From an uncultured Pelagibacteraceae bacterium (GTDB taxonomy: Bacteria > Pseudomonadota > Alphaproteobacteria > Pelagibacterales > Pelagibacteraceae): 64,000 bases of DNA. The notes beneath the pieces are model-generated. The model was not told the DNA's origin. It was given only the letters and a program-made list of their open reading frames with translations, and did no database searches. Where the stretch lies: the NCBI GenBank assembly GCA_902613755.1, contig CACMIH010000002.1, positions 124,001-188,000 on the forward strand, written 5' to 3'. The translations under genes and the position numbers were made by a program. Below, piece by piece: positions 37,770 to 50,530 of this stretch. Position 1 is the first letter of the stretch. The number at the start of each line of letters is the position of its first letter.

Positions 37770-37775
37770 TATAAT
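37770..37775 (+). promoter_or_regulatory. -10 element for the ubiK-like gene
   Basis: A perfect TATAAT lies 13 bases before the ATG at 37789, in the 32-base gap between the divergent lgt and ubiK-like genes. No good -35 box is seen 16-18 bases upstream, where the sequence already enters lgt. The predicted transcript would have a leader of only about seven bases. Confidence 0.45.
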
Positions 37776-37788
37776 GTATATCTTAAAT

Positions 37789-38040
37789 ATGAAAAATTCT
37801 AAATTTATAATTGATAAGTTTGCTAAATTAATTGAGCAAGGTCTCGTATCTTCTAAAGATTTAACTACAGAACTATTTAATATATTAAAATCTAAAAGAG
37901 ATGAGTTTGTTTTTAAAATGAAACTTACAAGTAAAGATGAATTTGAAGTACTCTCAAAACGAGTTGAGAATCTTGAAAATAAAATAAATAAACTTGAGAT
38001 AAAAAAAAATAAAAAAGTTAAACAGGCAAGAAAATCTTAA
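37789..38040 (+). CDS. UbiK/BMFP-family accessory protein
   Basis: An 83-residue helical protein. The first half (KFIIDKFAKLIEQGLVSSKD) and the C-terminal coiled coil (FEVLSKRVENLENKINKLE) match the BMFP/YqiC family. The E. coli member, UbiK, assists ubiquinone synthesis in the soluble Ubi complex. I chose the ATG at 37789 rather than a longer start at 37774 because it gives the usual N-terminus. The last 23 bases overlap the convergent envZ-like gene. Confidence 0.82.
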   Translation: MKNSKFIIDKFAKLIEQGLVSSKDLTTELFNILKSKRDEFVFKMKLTSKDEFEVLSKRVENLENKINKLEIKKNKKVKQARKS

Positions 38041-39337
38041 CTCTTAAACCATCCATTTTTGATTTTTCTAACATTATATTTCCTCCATGAGATTTTATAA
38101 TGTCTGATGAAATTGATAAGCCAAGGCCAACACTTGATTTAGAGTCTGCTCTACCCTTATCTATTTTATAGAAAGGTTTAAACACATTTTCGTACTCATT
38201 TTTAGATATTCCAGGCCCATTATCATCAATATTAATGAATAAGTTTGTATTTTTTTTACTTAAGCTAATTTCAACTTTGTTTGCATATTTCAGTGAATTA
38301 TCAATTAGATTATTCAGACATCTATTAATTAAATTTTTCCTGCCATTAAAATAAATTCTTGGTATTAAGTTTTGTGAAATATTTTCATTATTATATTTTT
38401 CGATAACATCTGAAATTAATTTAGATAGATTAAACATTTCATCTTTTTCAACATATGATGAGCTGGTAAATTGTAAATATTCATTTAACATTTTCTCCAT
38501 TTCATTGATATCTTCGGTTAATTTTTTAATAGTTTCTTTATCTTTTATAAAAGCTATTTGTAGTTTCATCCTTGTTAAAGGTGTCCTTAAATCATGACTT
38601 ATTCCAGATAACATTTCTGTTCTTTGATTTATATGTCGTTCAATTCTCTTTCTCATTTTATCAAATTCATGTCCTGCTTGTCTTATTTCAAGAGCTCCAG
38701 AAGGTTTGAACTCTTCAATATTTTCCCCTTTACCAAACCTTTCTGCTGCACGAGCCAGATTACTGATTGGTCTAGTTTGATTTTTTAAAAATATTAGAGA
38801 AATGATAACCATTATAATTGCAGGTACTGTGATCCAAAGTGCAAATATTCTTGCTGAAGAACTTGCAACTCTATCTTTAGGTACTAAAAATTTAAAATAA
38901 CCATCCTCATATTTAATTCTTAAATCAATTAATTCTTTATAACTTGTTGTATCAAACCAGTATTCATTTAATCCAAATTTAGATTTTAGCTCTCTTCTTA
39001 AAGTTCTATCTATAGGACTAAACCATCTTTCTGTATCAGTATTTTGTAATGTTTCGTTATTAGTAAATTCAATATTTAAATCTAAAAATATGGAAAAAAG
39101 ATCTAGCAACTCTTGTTTATTTGTTTTCTCACTTCCATAAGCTTCAATAAACGTGCTAATTTCATTTACTAAAGTTCTTGTCATACCTTTGTTTGTTTTG
39201 ATCCAAAGGCTATCAAAAAAAACAATTGTAATTATTAGTTGTAGAACTAAAACCGGAATCGCAACAATAAGGAGTGCTCTATAAAATAATCTTTTTGGTA
39301 ATATTTTTTTTAAGTAATCACTCAATCCAGAGAACAT
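38018..39337 (-). CDS. EnvZ-like sensor histidine kinase
   Basis: Membrane kinase of 439 residues. It has two membrane spans (about residues 20-42 and 165-184) bounding a periplasmic domain of about 120 residues, then a HAMP segment with NQTRPISNLARA, the phosphorylation site SGISHDLRTPLTRMK with H248, and the ATPase boxes NLIDNSLKYA, IDDNGPGIS and GLGLSISSDI. This is the layout of EnvZ. I chose the ATG at 39337 because AGAGG lies eight bases upstream; a GTG nine bases earlier has none. It overlaps ompR by 20 bases. The stimulus is unknown. Confidence 0.93.
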   Translation of the reverse strand: MFSGLSDYLKKILPKRLFYRALLIVAIPVLVLQLIITIVFFDSLWIKTNKGMTRTLVNEISTFIEAYGSEKTNKQELLDLFSIFLDLNIEFTNNETLQNTDTERWFSPIDRTLRRELKSKFGLNEYWFDTTSYKELIDLRIKYEDGYFKFLVPKDRVASSSARIFALWITVPAIIMVIISLIFLKNQTRPISNLARAAERFGKGENIEEFKPSGALEIRQAGHEFDKMRKRIERHINQRTEMLSGISHDLRTPLTRMKLQIAFIKDKETIKKLTEDINEMEKMLNEYLQFTSSSYVEKDEMFNLSKLISDVIEKYNNENISQNLIPRIYFNGRKNLINRCLNNLIDNSLKYANKVEISLSKKNTNLFINIDDNGPGISKNEYENVFKPFYKIDKGRADSKSSVGLGLSISSDIIKSHGGNIMLEKSKMDGLRVKIFLPV

Positions 39338-39995
39338 ATCCTGCACCTCTTATTGTCTGTAAAAATTTTGGATTTTTTGGATCAATTTCAATCTTTTTTC
39401 TAAGTCGAGTAATAATAACATCTATTGATCTCTCTTTATCTAGATTAATTAATTGACCAATATCTTCTCTTGAAAATGTTTTACCAGGGTTATTAATCAT
39501 TTTTTCTAAGATTGTCTTTTCTGTTGCGTTAATCTTAAATTCTTTATTACTTTTAAATATTAAAAGTTTATTTAGATCAATTTTCACACTTTCAAATTCT
39601 ATAACCCTTTTCTGGTCTGTTTTAATTGTTTTATTTAATATATTTTTTATTCTTAAAATTAATTCTTTTGGTTCAAATGGTTTTGGTAAATAATCATCAG
39701 CACCAATCTCTAATCCTTCAACCCTTTCATTCGCTTCACTTTTAGCTGTTAGAAGTATTATTGGTGTATCTAGTTTTTTTTTATTTTCTTTTAAAAATTC
39801 AAGTCCACTTTTACCTGGCATCATGATATCCAAAATTATTAAATCAAACTTAATTATATTTATTTTCTCTAGCGCATTTTCTGCATTATCTGCAGTTGTG
39901 ACTAAGAATTTATTCTCATTTAAATATTTTTTTACAAGGGATCTAATTCCATCATCATCATCAACTACTAGTATATGTGCAATAAACTTATCCAT
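39318..39995 (-). CDS. OmpR-like response regulator
   Basis: Two-domain DNA-binding regulator of 225 residues. The receiver has the acidic pocket VVDDDDG, the phosphoacceptor D56 in LIILDIMMPGKSG, and the conserved lysine in DDYLPKPFEP. The C-terminal winged helix has TFSREDIGQLI, RSIDVIITRLRKKIE and IRGAGYVL. It lies between a MarR-like regulator and its partner kinase, overlapping both. SAR11 genomes carry very few such systems. Confidence 0.95.
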   Translation of the reverse strand: MDKFIAHILVVDDDDGIRSLVKKYLNENKFLVTTADNAENALEKINIIKFDLIILDIMMPGKSGLEFLKENKKKLDTPIILLTAKSEANERVEGLEIGADDYLPKPFEPKELILRIKNILNKTIKTDQKRVIEFESVKIDLNKLLIFKSNKEFKINATEKTILEKMINNPGKTFSREDIGQLINLDKERSIDVIITRLRKKIEIDPKNPKFLQTIRGAGYVLWIE

Positions 39996-40425
39996 TAATT
40001 ATTTTACTTATTACATTATCAAAATTTATAACTTCTTCAGAACTTGAATTTAGCAAAGCATTATAAATTCTCTTTTTTTGTAGATTGAAAATTTCATTAA
40101 AAATTTTTTTACCTTTTTCATTAAGAAAAACATGCTTTACTCTAGTATCCTGATCATCTTTTTTAAACATAATGACTTCAAGTTTAATTAAATCTTTGAG
40201 TACACGATTTAAACTTTGTTTTGTGACTTTTAATCTCTTAAGCAGCTCTGAAATTGAGATCCCTTCATACATTGATAGTAAATGAATTACTTTATGGTGT
40301 GCTAAACCAATTGAATATCTATCTAATATTTTTTTAGAGTCAGAAAAGGTTTCTCTGTAGCTTACGAATAGTTTTTCAATTAGATCTTTAAGCTGGTCAT
40401 CTTTTAAATATAAAAGTTCTTTCAT
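39988..40425 (-). CDS. MarR-family transcriptional regulator
   Basis: A 145-residue winged-helix protein. The DNA-binding part reads ISISELLKRLKVTKQSLNRV with the recognition helix, followed by the wing FKKDDQDTRVKHVFLNEKGK, both typical of MarR proteins. It overlaps the start of ompR by eight bases, so the repressor-like protein and the two-component system are probably one operon. The ligand is not known. It reads divergently from ilvE, with 72 bases between the start codons. Confidence 0.9.
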   Translation of the reverse strand: MKELLYLKDDQLKDLIEKLFVSYRETFSDSKKILDRYSIGLAHHKVIHLLSMYEGISISELLKRLKVTKQSLNRVLKDLIKLEVIMFKKDDQDTRVKHVFLNEKGKKIFNEIFNLQKKRIYNALLNSSSEEVINFDNVISKIING

Positions 40426-40440
40426 AATAGGTAAGTTATA

Positions 40441-40469
40441 TTGACATATTAAAGATACAAAGATATTTT
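40441..40469 (+). promoter_or_regulatory. Candidate ilvE promoter
   Basis: A perfect TTGACA (40441-40446) is followed after 17 bases by TATTTT (40464-40469), in the gap between marR and ilvE. The expected leader is about 20 bases. Because the same gap must hold the marR promoter, MarR could control both directions; no clear inverted-repeat operator was found. Confidence 0.5.
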
Positions 40470-40497
40470 TCAGTTATAAATTATAAAAATTTCACAC

Positions 40498-41379
40498 ATG
40501 ATACCTTACGACAAAAGATCTGGAAAAATATGGTACAACAACGAATTAGTTGATTGGGCTGACGTTAAACTGCACGTTTTAAGCCATGGTATGCACTACG
40601 CTAGTTGTGTATTTGAAGGTGAGAGAGTTTATGATGGTTCAATTTTCAAATTAGAAGAGCACACAGCTAGATTTTTTCATTCTGCTAGAAGAATGGGTTT
40701 TGAAATTCCATACACAGAAGAAGAAATCAATAATGCATCAAATAAAATTATTGCAACACAAAAAGTAGAAAATGGTTATGTAAGACCTGTTGCTTGGAGA
40801 GGTAGTGAAATGATGGCTATTTCTGCCCAACAAACAAAAATACATGTTGCGATTGCTACATGGGAATGGGGATCATATTTTGATCCTAAACTAAAAGTAG
40901 AAGGGATAAGATTAAATATTTCAAATTGGAGAAGACCAGCACCTAATACAATACCATGGGATACAAAGGCATCAGGTCTTTACATGATTTGTACTCTCTC
41001 AAAACATGAGGCAGAAAAGCAAGGATATACAGATTCTTTAATGCTTGATCATGAGGGGAATATTGCTGAAGCAACTGGAGCAAATATTTTTTTCAAAGAT
41101 AAAAATGGAGAAATCCATACCCCAATACCAGACTCTTTTTTAGATGGTATTACAAGAAGAACGGTAATTGGGATCGCAAAATCAAAAAATATAAAAGTAC
41201 ATGAAAGAAAAATTAGTCCAAATGAACTGCCAAATTTTGTTGGATGTTTTTTAACAGGAACTGCTGCAGAAGTAACACCAGTATCTTGTATTGCTGAAAA
41301 TCAATTTAAAGTTTGTGATACTATTATTGATTTAAATGAAAGCTATCAGACATTAGTTAGAAAGAAAAAAGCAGCTTAA
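40498..41379 (+). CDS. ilvE: Branched-chain amino acid aminotransferase
   Basis: Class IV PLP aminotransferase that makes or degrades Leu, Ile and Val. The 293-residue protein has SHGMHYASCVFEGERVY, the PLP lysine K157 in WDTKASGLYM, and EATGANIFFKDKNGEIHTP in two adjacent parts, followed by FLDGITRRTV. These are group I IlvE features. It reads alone on the plus strand, and its stop overlaps the convergent pgsA stop by four bases. Confidence 0.96.
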   Translation: MIPYDKRSGKIWYNNELVDWADVKLHVLSHGMHYASCVFEGERVYDGSIFKLEEHTARFFHSARRMGFEIPYTEEEINNASNKIIATQKVENGYVRPVAWRGSEMMAISAQQTKIHVAIATWEWGSYFDPKLKVEGIRLNISNWRRPAPNTIPWDTKASGLYMICTLSKHEAEKQGYTDSLMLDHEGNIAEATGANIFFKDKNGEIHTPIPDSFLDGITRRTVIGIAKSKNIKVHERKISPNELPNFVGCFLTGTAAEVTPVSCIAENQFKVCDTIIDLNESYQTLVRKKKAA

Positions 41380-41960
41380 TCTTTACTATCTTCTGACATA
41401 GCATGATCAATACCCTTGCGCATATAATCATAACCAGTGAAAAGCGTTAAAGCAGCTGATAACCACAAAAGGATAATTCCTATTGTTTGTGCATTATAAT
41501 CTTGAAAATTAATTATTTTATTTCCTGTATCTCCAGATAATAAAAGAGCTATAGATACCATCTGTAAAACAGTTTTAAGTTTTGCAAGACTAGATACTGG
41601 AAGTTTGATTTTACCTTTTGCTAAAAATTCTCTCAAACCTGAAATTAAAATTTCTCTTGTAAGAATTATTATTGCTGCAATTACTTCATAATTTCTGATT
41701 GTTCCATCCATAACTAAAAGTATTAGTGCTGTAGCAACAATGATTTTATCAGCTATAGGATCTAACAATTCACCTAGTTTTGACTCTACCCCAAACATTC
41801 TAGCCAACATACCATCTAGAAAGTCTGTAAATGATGCAACAATAAACAATATTAAAGCAGTAAGATCACCATAAAATCCTGGAAGATAAAAAGCTAAAAC
41901 AAAAAAGGGAACAATTATTATTCGACCAATGGTTAATATATTTGGAATTTTTTTAAGCAT
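41376..41960 (-). CDS. pgsA: CDP-diacylglycerol-glycerol-3-phosphate 3-phosphatidyltransferase
   Basis: Commits CDP-diacylglycerol to phosphatidylglycerol synthesis. The 194-residue membrane protein has the CDP-alcohol phosphotransferase motif as FLDGMLARMFGVESKLGELL followed by DPIADK, giving the full set of aspartates. It starts PNILTIGRIIIVPFF, typical of PgsA. It lies two bases after uvrC, an order (uvrC-pgsA) common in proteobacteria. Confidence 0.96.
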   Translation of the reverse strand: MLKKIPNILTIGRIIIVPFFVLAFYLPGFYGDLTALILFIVASFTDFLDGMLARMFGVESKLGELLDPIADKIIVATALILLVMDGTIRNYEVIAAIIILTREILISGLREFLAKGKIKLPVSSLAKLKTVLQMVSIALLLSGDTGNKIINFQDYNAQTIGIILLWLSAALTLFTGYDYMRKGIDHAMSEDSKD

Positions 41961-41962
41961 AA

Positions 41963-43798
41963 TTATTCATGAAAAAAGTTATATATCTTTTTGGCTACTT
42001 TTTCTTCAACACCTTCTACAGATTTAATCTCATCCAGGCTAGCTGACTCAACTGATCTTGCAGATCCAAAATGGTTTAATAAAGCCCTTTTTCTTATAGC
42101 TCCAATGCCTTCTATTTGATCTAATAAAGATTTGCTAATACCTTTCTTTCTCTTAGCTCTGTGAGCGCTTATAGCAAATCTATGTGATTCATCTCTAATT
42201 CTTTGAAGAAAAAATAGGGTAGGGTCGTTTCTTGAAAATTTGTATTCTTTTCCATTATGAAAAAAGGTTTCATTACCACTATTTCTAAATTTACCTTTTG
42301 CTATCGCAATAATTGGAATGTCGTGAAGTCCTAGTTCGTTAAGGCTTTCTCTAGCAACAGAATATTGACCTTTTCCTCCATCTACTACAACCAAATCTGG
42401 AAAAGCAAGGTAGTTGTCTTTTTCTTGAACTGCTCTTTTAAATCTTCTATTCAACACTTCTCTAATCATTCCGTAGTCATCTTGCTCATTTTTTTTGTGT
42501 TTAATATTAAATTTTCTATATCTTTTTTTAATAAATCCTTCATCACCGTATGCTATTAAAGCTCCAACACTATTCGTACCTTGAATATGACTATTATCGT
42601 AAACCTCAATTAAATTTATATTGTTTTCTAAATTAAATTTTTGAGCTACTGCATCGAACAATTCTTTATTATTCTGACTTTCATAAAGTTTTCTATTAAG
42701 ACTATCTTTTGCATTTTTTATTGCTTGATTAATAACCTTGAGTTTTGATCCTTTTTTTGCAACTGAAATATTTATCTGTTTACCTTCTTTTTGTGTCAGC
42801 GTTTTTTCAATTAATGCTTTTTCTTTTATTTCTTCTGAAAGAATAACTGATGAAGGAACACTTTTATTTTCATAAAATTGAGAGACAAATGAATTTAGGA
42901 TTTCACTAAATTTTTCATCTGGATCATGTTTTGGAAAAAAAGCTTGATTACCCCAATTTTGTTTTGACCTATAAAAAAACACTTGAATACAAGTTTTTCC
43001 AGACTCTTTATACCCAGCAATAACATCTGCCTCAACTAAATTTGCTTCGTTAATTCTCTGTGAAGATTGAATTATGTTTAACGCTTTAATTCTATCTCTT
43101 AATATTACGGCTTTTTCAAAGTCAAGATCATCACTTGCTTTTTCCATCTGGTTAGAAAGATTTTTTTGAATTTTCCTAGATTTTCCTGAAACAAATTCAA
43201 TAGCATCCTCTACTGTTTGATTATAATCCTCTTTTTTTACGTACCCTACACAAGGCCCAGAACATCTTTTTATTTGATATAAGATACACGGTCTTTCTCT
43301 GTTCTTGAAGACGGTATCATCACAAACTCTTAAATGAAAAATCTTTTGGATCATTTTGATTGTCCAATTAGCAGAACCAGCAGAAGCAAAAGGTCCAAAG
43401 TAAAAACCTTCTTTTGTTTTTTTCCCTCTATGTCTTTTTATTTGAGGCCACTTATCTTTATTACCAATAAATATAAATGGAAATGATTTATCATCACGTA
43501 ATAGGATATTAAATTTTGGCTTATGCTTTTTAATTAAATTTGCTTCTAGAAGTAATGCTTCACTTTCATTAGATGTTGTTGTTATCTCTAACTTTCTTGT
43601 TTGAGACAACATCCGTTCAGTTCTAATTATATGATTTTTTTCTGCAACATAACTCTTTAATCTATTCAGTAAGTTTTTGGCTTTACCCACATAAAGAATT
43701 TCATTCTTTTCATTAAGCATCCTGTATACACCTGGAAGTTTTGGTACTAGAGGTAGCTCTTTTTTAATTACTTCTCTTCCTATTTCAGAGCTTATCAT
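41963..43798 (-). CDS. uvrC: Excinuclease ABC subunit C
   Basis: Makes both incisions in nucleotide-excision repair. The 611-residue protein has the GIY-YIG nuclease domain ([20 protein letters not shown]), the cysteine-rich segment [21 protein letters not shown] which may hold an iron-sulfur cluster, the UVR domain ([20 protein letters not shown]), the RNase H-like second nuclease ([16 protein letters not shown]) and C-terminal HhH motifs. I chose the ATG at 43798, preceded by AGAGAAG; a TTG 30 bases earlier is possible. It overlaps folB by 14 bases. uvrB is nearby at 46044-48218. Confidence 0.96.
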   Translation of the reverse strand: MISSEIGREVIKKELPLVPKLPGVYRMLNEKNEILYVGKAKNLLNRLKSYVAEKNHIIRTERMLSQTRKLEITTTSNESEALLLEANLIKKHKPKFNILLRDDKSFPFIFIGNKDKWPQIKRHRGKKTKEGFYFGPFASAGSANWTIKMIQKIFHLRVCDDTVFKNRERPCILYQIKRCSGPCVGYVKKEDYNQTVEDAIEFVSGKSRKIQKNLSNQMEKASDDLDFEKAVILRDRIKALNIIQSSQRINEANLVEADVIAGYKESGKTCIQVFFYRSKQNWGNQAFFPKHDPDEKFSEILNSFVSQFYENKSVPSSVILSEEIKEKALIEKTLTQKEGKQINISVAKKGSKLKVINQAIKNAKDSLNRKLYESQNNKELFDAVAQKFNLENNINLIEVYDNSHIQGTNSVGALIAYGDEGFIKKRYRKFNIKHKKNEQDDYGMIREVLNRRFKRAVQEKDNYLAFPDLVVVDGGKGQYSVARESLNELGLHDIPIIAIAKGKFRNSGNETFFHNGKEYKFSRNDPTLFFLQRIRDESHRFAISAHRAKRKKGISKSLLDQIEGIGAIRKRALLNHFGSARSVESASLDEIKSVEGVEEKVAKKIYNFFHE

Positions 43799-44210
43799 GG
43801 CTTCTCTTTTTGGTAATTTGAATACCAACAGATGAACACTGTTTTAAAATTTCTAATTTTTCAATTTTTAACATTATTTTAGCAATTCTCTTGTCTTTAA
43901 ATAGTTCATCAAAAACTGCTTCTGCCAAGGTTTCTAAAAAATTATAATGTTTCTTTTTTACAAGTTTTGTAATTAATTTTACAATTGTTCCATAATTTAC
44001 AATGGATTTTATATCTTTATCGCTTGAAGGTTTTTTATCCTCATAATCTATTTCAAGACTAAATTTTACTTTTTGTGATTTTTTTTTTTCAGAATCGTAA
44101 TAACCGAGTTTTAAATCTAAAATTAATTCATTAATAAGTATTTTTTTCTCATAATTAAATAAAGTTTTATTTTTATCTATTTTGACAATTTTTAAATTAT
44201 TTTTTTTCAT
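43785..44210 (-). CDS. folB: Dihydroneopterin aldolase family protein
   Basis: FolB-fold (tunnelling) enzyme of tetrahydrofolate synthesis. The 141-residue protein carries an N-terminal extension of about 24 residues, then [33 protein letters not shown], and [17 protein letters not shown], with the ending [11 protein letters not shown]. These match FolB. The ATG overlaps the stop of the preceding 48-residue gene (TAATG). A FolM/PTR1-like reductase three genes upstream supports a pterin setting. Confidence 0.87.
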   Translation of the reverse strand: MKKNNLKIVKIDKNKTLFNYEKKILINELILDLKLGYYDSEKKKSQKVKFSLEIDYEDKKPSSDKDIKSIVNYGTIVKLITKLVKKKHYNFLETLAEAVFDELFKDKRIAKIMLKIEKLEILKQCSSVGIQITKKRSHDKL

Positions 44211-44356
44211 TATTTAGTTCCAAAAATAGTAAGATTCCAACATGCATTCCCATCCTCAATACGAACATAGCAACCAAAAAACGACATTATTTTAAATGCA
44301 AAAAAACCACCAATCAAAATTATTGCTGCTGCAAGAAAAGGATTAATTTTTTTCAT
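44210..44356 (-). CDS. 48-residue single-span membrane protein of unknown function
   Basis: A short frame fills the gap between the hydrolase gene and folB. It starts at the ATG at 44356, and its TAA overlaps the folB ATG (TAATG), so it is framed precisely by its neighbours. The product begins MKKINPFLAAAIILIGG, has one hydrophobic helix of about 22 residues, and ends with a short periplasmic or cytoplasmic tail containing two cysteines (FGCYVRIEDGNACWNLTIFG). The cysteines could form a disulfide if the tail is outside. I do not recognise a family. Confidence 0.65.
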   Translation of the reverse strand: MKKINPFLAAAIILIGGFFAFKIMSFFGCYVRIEDGNACWNLTIFGTK

Positions 44357-45310
44357 TTATTTAAGTCTTGAAGCAATGTACTCTTTGATCGTAGGGTGGT
44401 AATGCATAAAACAATCAGCAAAATCTATTGCATGAGCATTTTTTAATGGTTCTTCCCAATTTGATCCTGCAATTTTACATTTTTTACCATTAATTTTTTT
44501 CTTCTCAGAGACAACTATTCTTTTAAAATTTGGAACTTTGTCCATCCAATCAGATGTTAATCCTTCAAATGGATCCATAGGATGGGTAAAAATTAAAACT
44601 GGTGCATTCCCCTCTTTAATTAAATTAATCTGATCTTGTCTCCATTGAGCCATACCAGGATTTTTTTTATGAAATTTTTCCATAGCTTTTTCATAGCCAT
44701 TTTTTTTTACTTTAAATTTTTTTGATAAATTCCAAAAACATGCAGGCATTAGAGATATCCCTCCACCTACTTCGTTCATATATTTTGCTGTTAACCTTAA
44801 TGTTGCCCATCCTCCACAAGAGTGACCTGACATAAAAATTTGTTTCTTTGGTACTCCCATGTTAACAAATTTTTTAATAACTTCTAAATTACCCTCAACT
44901 CTTCGATCCATCTTTGAGGTTCCTGGGTAAGGTCCTTCCCATTTTTTCATCCACATTCCTATTTTTCCTAATTTAGCACCTAAATCACCTTCTAATTGAC
45001 CTTGGCAGTGAATATAAACCATGATTTCCTTACCATTTATTTTATCGCCAGCTAACTGAGCCCAATTTCTAAGCTCTGACCTCCAGAAGCAATCTTTCAG
45101 TTTTACATCGTTTCCATCTGAACCATGGTTGTAGATTATGATTATCTTGTCTTTAGGATTATTTACTTGAAAATTTTCATTGATTTTAATTTTATCTTTC
45201 CATTTATTTGTGGGTATTACAAAACCATCTTTTTTTATACTTTCTGAGTTTGCATAAGCACTACCACTTAATATTAAACTAAGCATTATAATTACTAAAA
45301 ATTTTCTCAT
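44357..45310 (-). CDS. Secreted alpha/beta hydrolase of unknown substrate
   Basis: A 317-residue protein with a signal peptide ([20 protein letters not shown]). The alpha/beta-hydrolase core shows IIIYNHGSDGN (oxyanion region), the nucleophile elbow MSGHSCGGWA, a likely acid in FTHPMDPFEG and a C-terminal histidine near MHYHPTIKEY. It resembles dienelactone-hydrolase or poly-ester-depolymerase-like proteins only in general. Several cysteines (DCFWR, IHCQG, HSCGG, ACFWN, KKCK, DCFMH) suggest disulfides in the periplasm. It overlaps the SDR gene by four bases. The substrate is unknown. Confidence 0.78.
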   Translation of the reverse strand: MRKFLVIIMLSLILSGSAYANSESIKKDGFVIPTNKWKDKIKINENFQVNNPKDKIIIIYNHGSDGNDVKLKDCFWRSELRNWAQLAGDKINGKEIMVYIHCQGQLEGDLGAKLGKIGMWMKKWEGPYPGTSKMDRRVEGNLEVIKKFVNMGVPKKQIFMSGHSCGGWATLRLTAKYMNEVGGGISLMPACFWNLSKKFKVKKNGYEKAMEKFHKKNPGMAQWRQDQINLIKEGNAPVLIFTHPMDPFEGLTSDWMDKVPNFKRIVVSEKKKINGKKCKIAGSNWEEPLKNAHAIDFADCFMHYHPTIKEYIASRLK

Positions 45311-46043
45311 TCTTTTCCTCCCATTATATCTGGCGTTTGCCAGTTTAGATTTTGACCACTATCAATTGCTAAAACTTGGCCAGTAATAGATACATTCTTT
45401 ATAAAAAAGTCAACTGCATTACATATTTGTTCAACATCCACTTGTCTTTTTAAAGGAGTTGCTAAGTATTGTTTTCTAAAATGTTTTTCAGATTGTCTTT
45501 GATTTTTAATAGTTGGACCAGGTGCTATACCGTTTACTCTAATCTTTGGAGCCAAACTCATAGCACTAGTTTTAGTTAAAGTATAAAGTCCAGTTTTACT
45601 AATTGTGTAAGAAAAAAAATATGGAGTTAGTTTAAATACTCTTTGATCAATAATATTAATTATATTGTTATTTTTTCCTTTAACATTTTTTGCAAATTCT
45701 TTTGATAATAATGCAGGTGTTCTTAAATTTGTTCTTAAATGTTGCCCCCAACTATCTGTTGTAAAGTTTTCTAATTTATCATTTTCAAATAAAGAAGCGT
45801 TATTAATTAGACAATCAAAATATTTAAGTTTTGATTTTGCATATTTTACAATTTTATTTACATCATTTTCTTTACTCAAATCACCTTTAACTAAGTAAAC
45901 TTTAGTACCATTATTTGATAGTTCTTTTTTTAACTTCTCAGCTTTAAATTTTGACTTATTAAAATGAATGAGAATTTCTTTATTAGGGCCAGATAATTTT
46001 TTTGTAATCGCAGCACCAATTCTTGTTGCTCCACCAGTAATAA

Positions 46044-46062
<19 letters not shown>
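45307..46062 (-). CDS. SDR-family reductase, FolM/pteridine-reductase-like
   Basis: Short-chain dehydrogenase of 251 residues. The NADPH-binding loop is [16 protein letters not shown] is in CLINNASLF, and the catalytic Tyr/Lys are in [15 protein letters not shown]. The usual catalytic serine is replaced by an aspartate ([10 protein letters not shown]), as in pteridine reductase PTR1 and E. coli FolM, which reduce dihydropterins or dihydrofolate. The end [12 protein letters not shown] also fits. With folB downstream this suggests pterin or folate reduction, which remains inference. It overlaps uvrB by 19 bases. Confidence 0.82.
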
Positions 46063-49453
<3,391 letters not shown>

Positions 49454-49454
<1 letters not shown>

Positions 49455-50110
49455 TGAAAACAGCCTTAGTCTTTGGTTCAACAGGTTTAGTTGGTGGCCA
49501 TCTTCTTGATCAATTAATAAAAAATGAAAACTATAATAAAATTAAACTTTTTGTACGTTCAGAAATTATTATTACTGACCTTAAAGTTGAGATTGTTAAA
49601 ACTGATTTTAATAATATAGAAAATCATAAAGAAGAGATGACAGGTGACCACTGTTATTTTTGCATTGGTACTACAAAGCAAAATTCACCTGATAAAGATG
49701 AATATAGAAGAGTTGAACTTGATTTACCAAAACAAATCGCACAAATAACAAAATCTAACTCAGTAAATTCATTCGTTTTTGTCTCTTCAGGCTATGCAGA
49801 TCCTAATAGTTCAGGAGATTATTTAAAATTTAAAGGATTAGTAGAGGAAGAGTTAAAAAGATTGAGTTTTAATAAACTTGGAATAATGAGACCTTCTTTT
49901 TTAATTGGAGATAGAAAAGAAAAAAGATTAGGAGAGAAATTAGGTATTTTTGTATTTAAATTATTATCACCTTTATTTTTAGGTCCATTAAAAAAAATGA
50001 AACCAATTCAATCTGAAAAAGTTGCAAAAGCAATGATCAAAATTTCTAATGGTGAATTTAGACAACAAGTATTCGAGTCTAATGAAATAGTGGAAATTAG
50101 TAATAATTAA
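49454..50110 (+). CDS. Atypical SDR, NAD(P)-binding (TIP30/HTATIP2-like)
   Basis: A 218-residue Rossmann-fold protein. The N-terminal motif is ALVFGSTGLVGGHLLDQL, followed by CFCIGTTKQ-like YFCIGTTKQNSPDKD, SFVFVSSGYADPNSS and IMRPSFLIGDRKE. These place it in the atypical SDR_a5/TIP30 group, several of which lack the catalytic Tyr-Lys pair. The substrate is unknown. It overlaps the aminotransferase gene by one base. Confidence 0.85.
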
Positions 50111-50113
50111 TTT

Positions 50114-50527
50114 TTAAAATTTAAAATATTCTTTTATGTCTTTTTGAAACAATAAGTAAATACAAGAAATCTGAAATAATGTATTCAAACTTAAAATAAA
50201 TCTTACAACCAATTCATTAAATCCTATTTCTGGTATAGGTCCATAAGGAGCAGCAAAACTTACATTTATTGCCCCAATTAAATCTAACAAACCAATCACA
50301 TTCCAAGACAGCAAAAGACCCCATAGTATAGTGCTTGGTTTTTTTATAATGTAGTAAACTAAAAATAAAGCAGTTATCCCAATAAAAAAGTCACCCACAA
50401 AAGGAATCATCCATTCGGATGGTGCTGAACGTTCATTTTCGGTAAAAATCCAAAACAAAAACAAACCTGATCCAACTGCTCTGAATGACATCCATCCAGT
50501 TACAAAAATAATCCAATTTAATTTCAT
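50114..50527 (-). CDS. Four-span membrane protein of unknown function
   Basis: A 137-residue hydrophobic protein with four likely membrane helices (about 5-27, 42-61, 68-86 and 107-128). The second loop contains a SAPSEWMIPFVGDF stretch. I do not recognise a family with confidence. It starts three bases after trxB, so it is likely cotranscribed, and it converges on the SDR gene with three bases between. A possible role linked to redox or membrane stress is speculation. Confidence 0.7.
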   Translation of the reverse strand: MKLNWIIFVTGWMSFRAVGSGLFLFWIFTENERSAPSEWMIPFVGDFFIGITALFLVYYIIKKPSTILWGLLLSWNVIGLLDLIGAINVSFAAPYGPIPEIGFNELVVRFILSLNTLFQISCIYLLFQKDIKEYFKF

Positions 50528-50530
50528 TTT

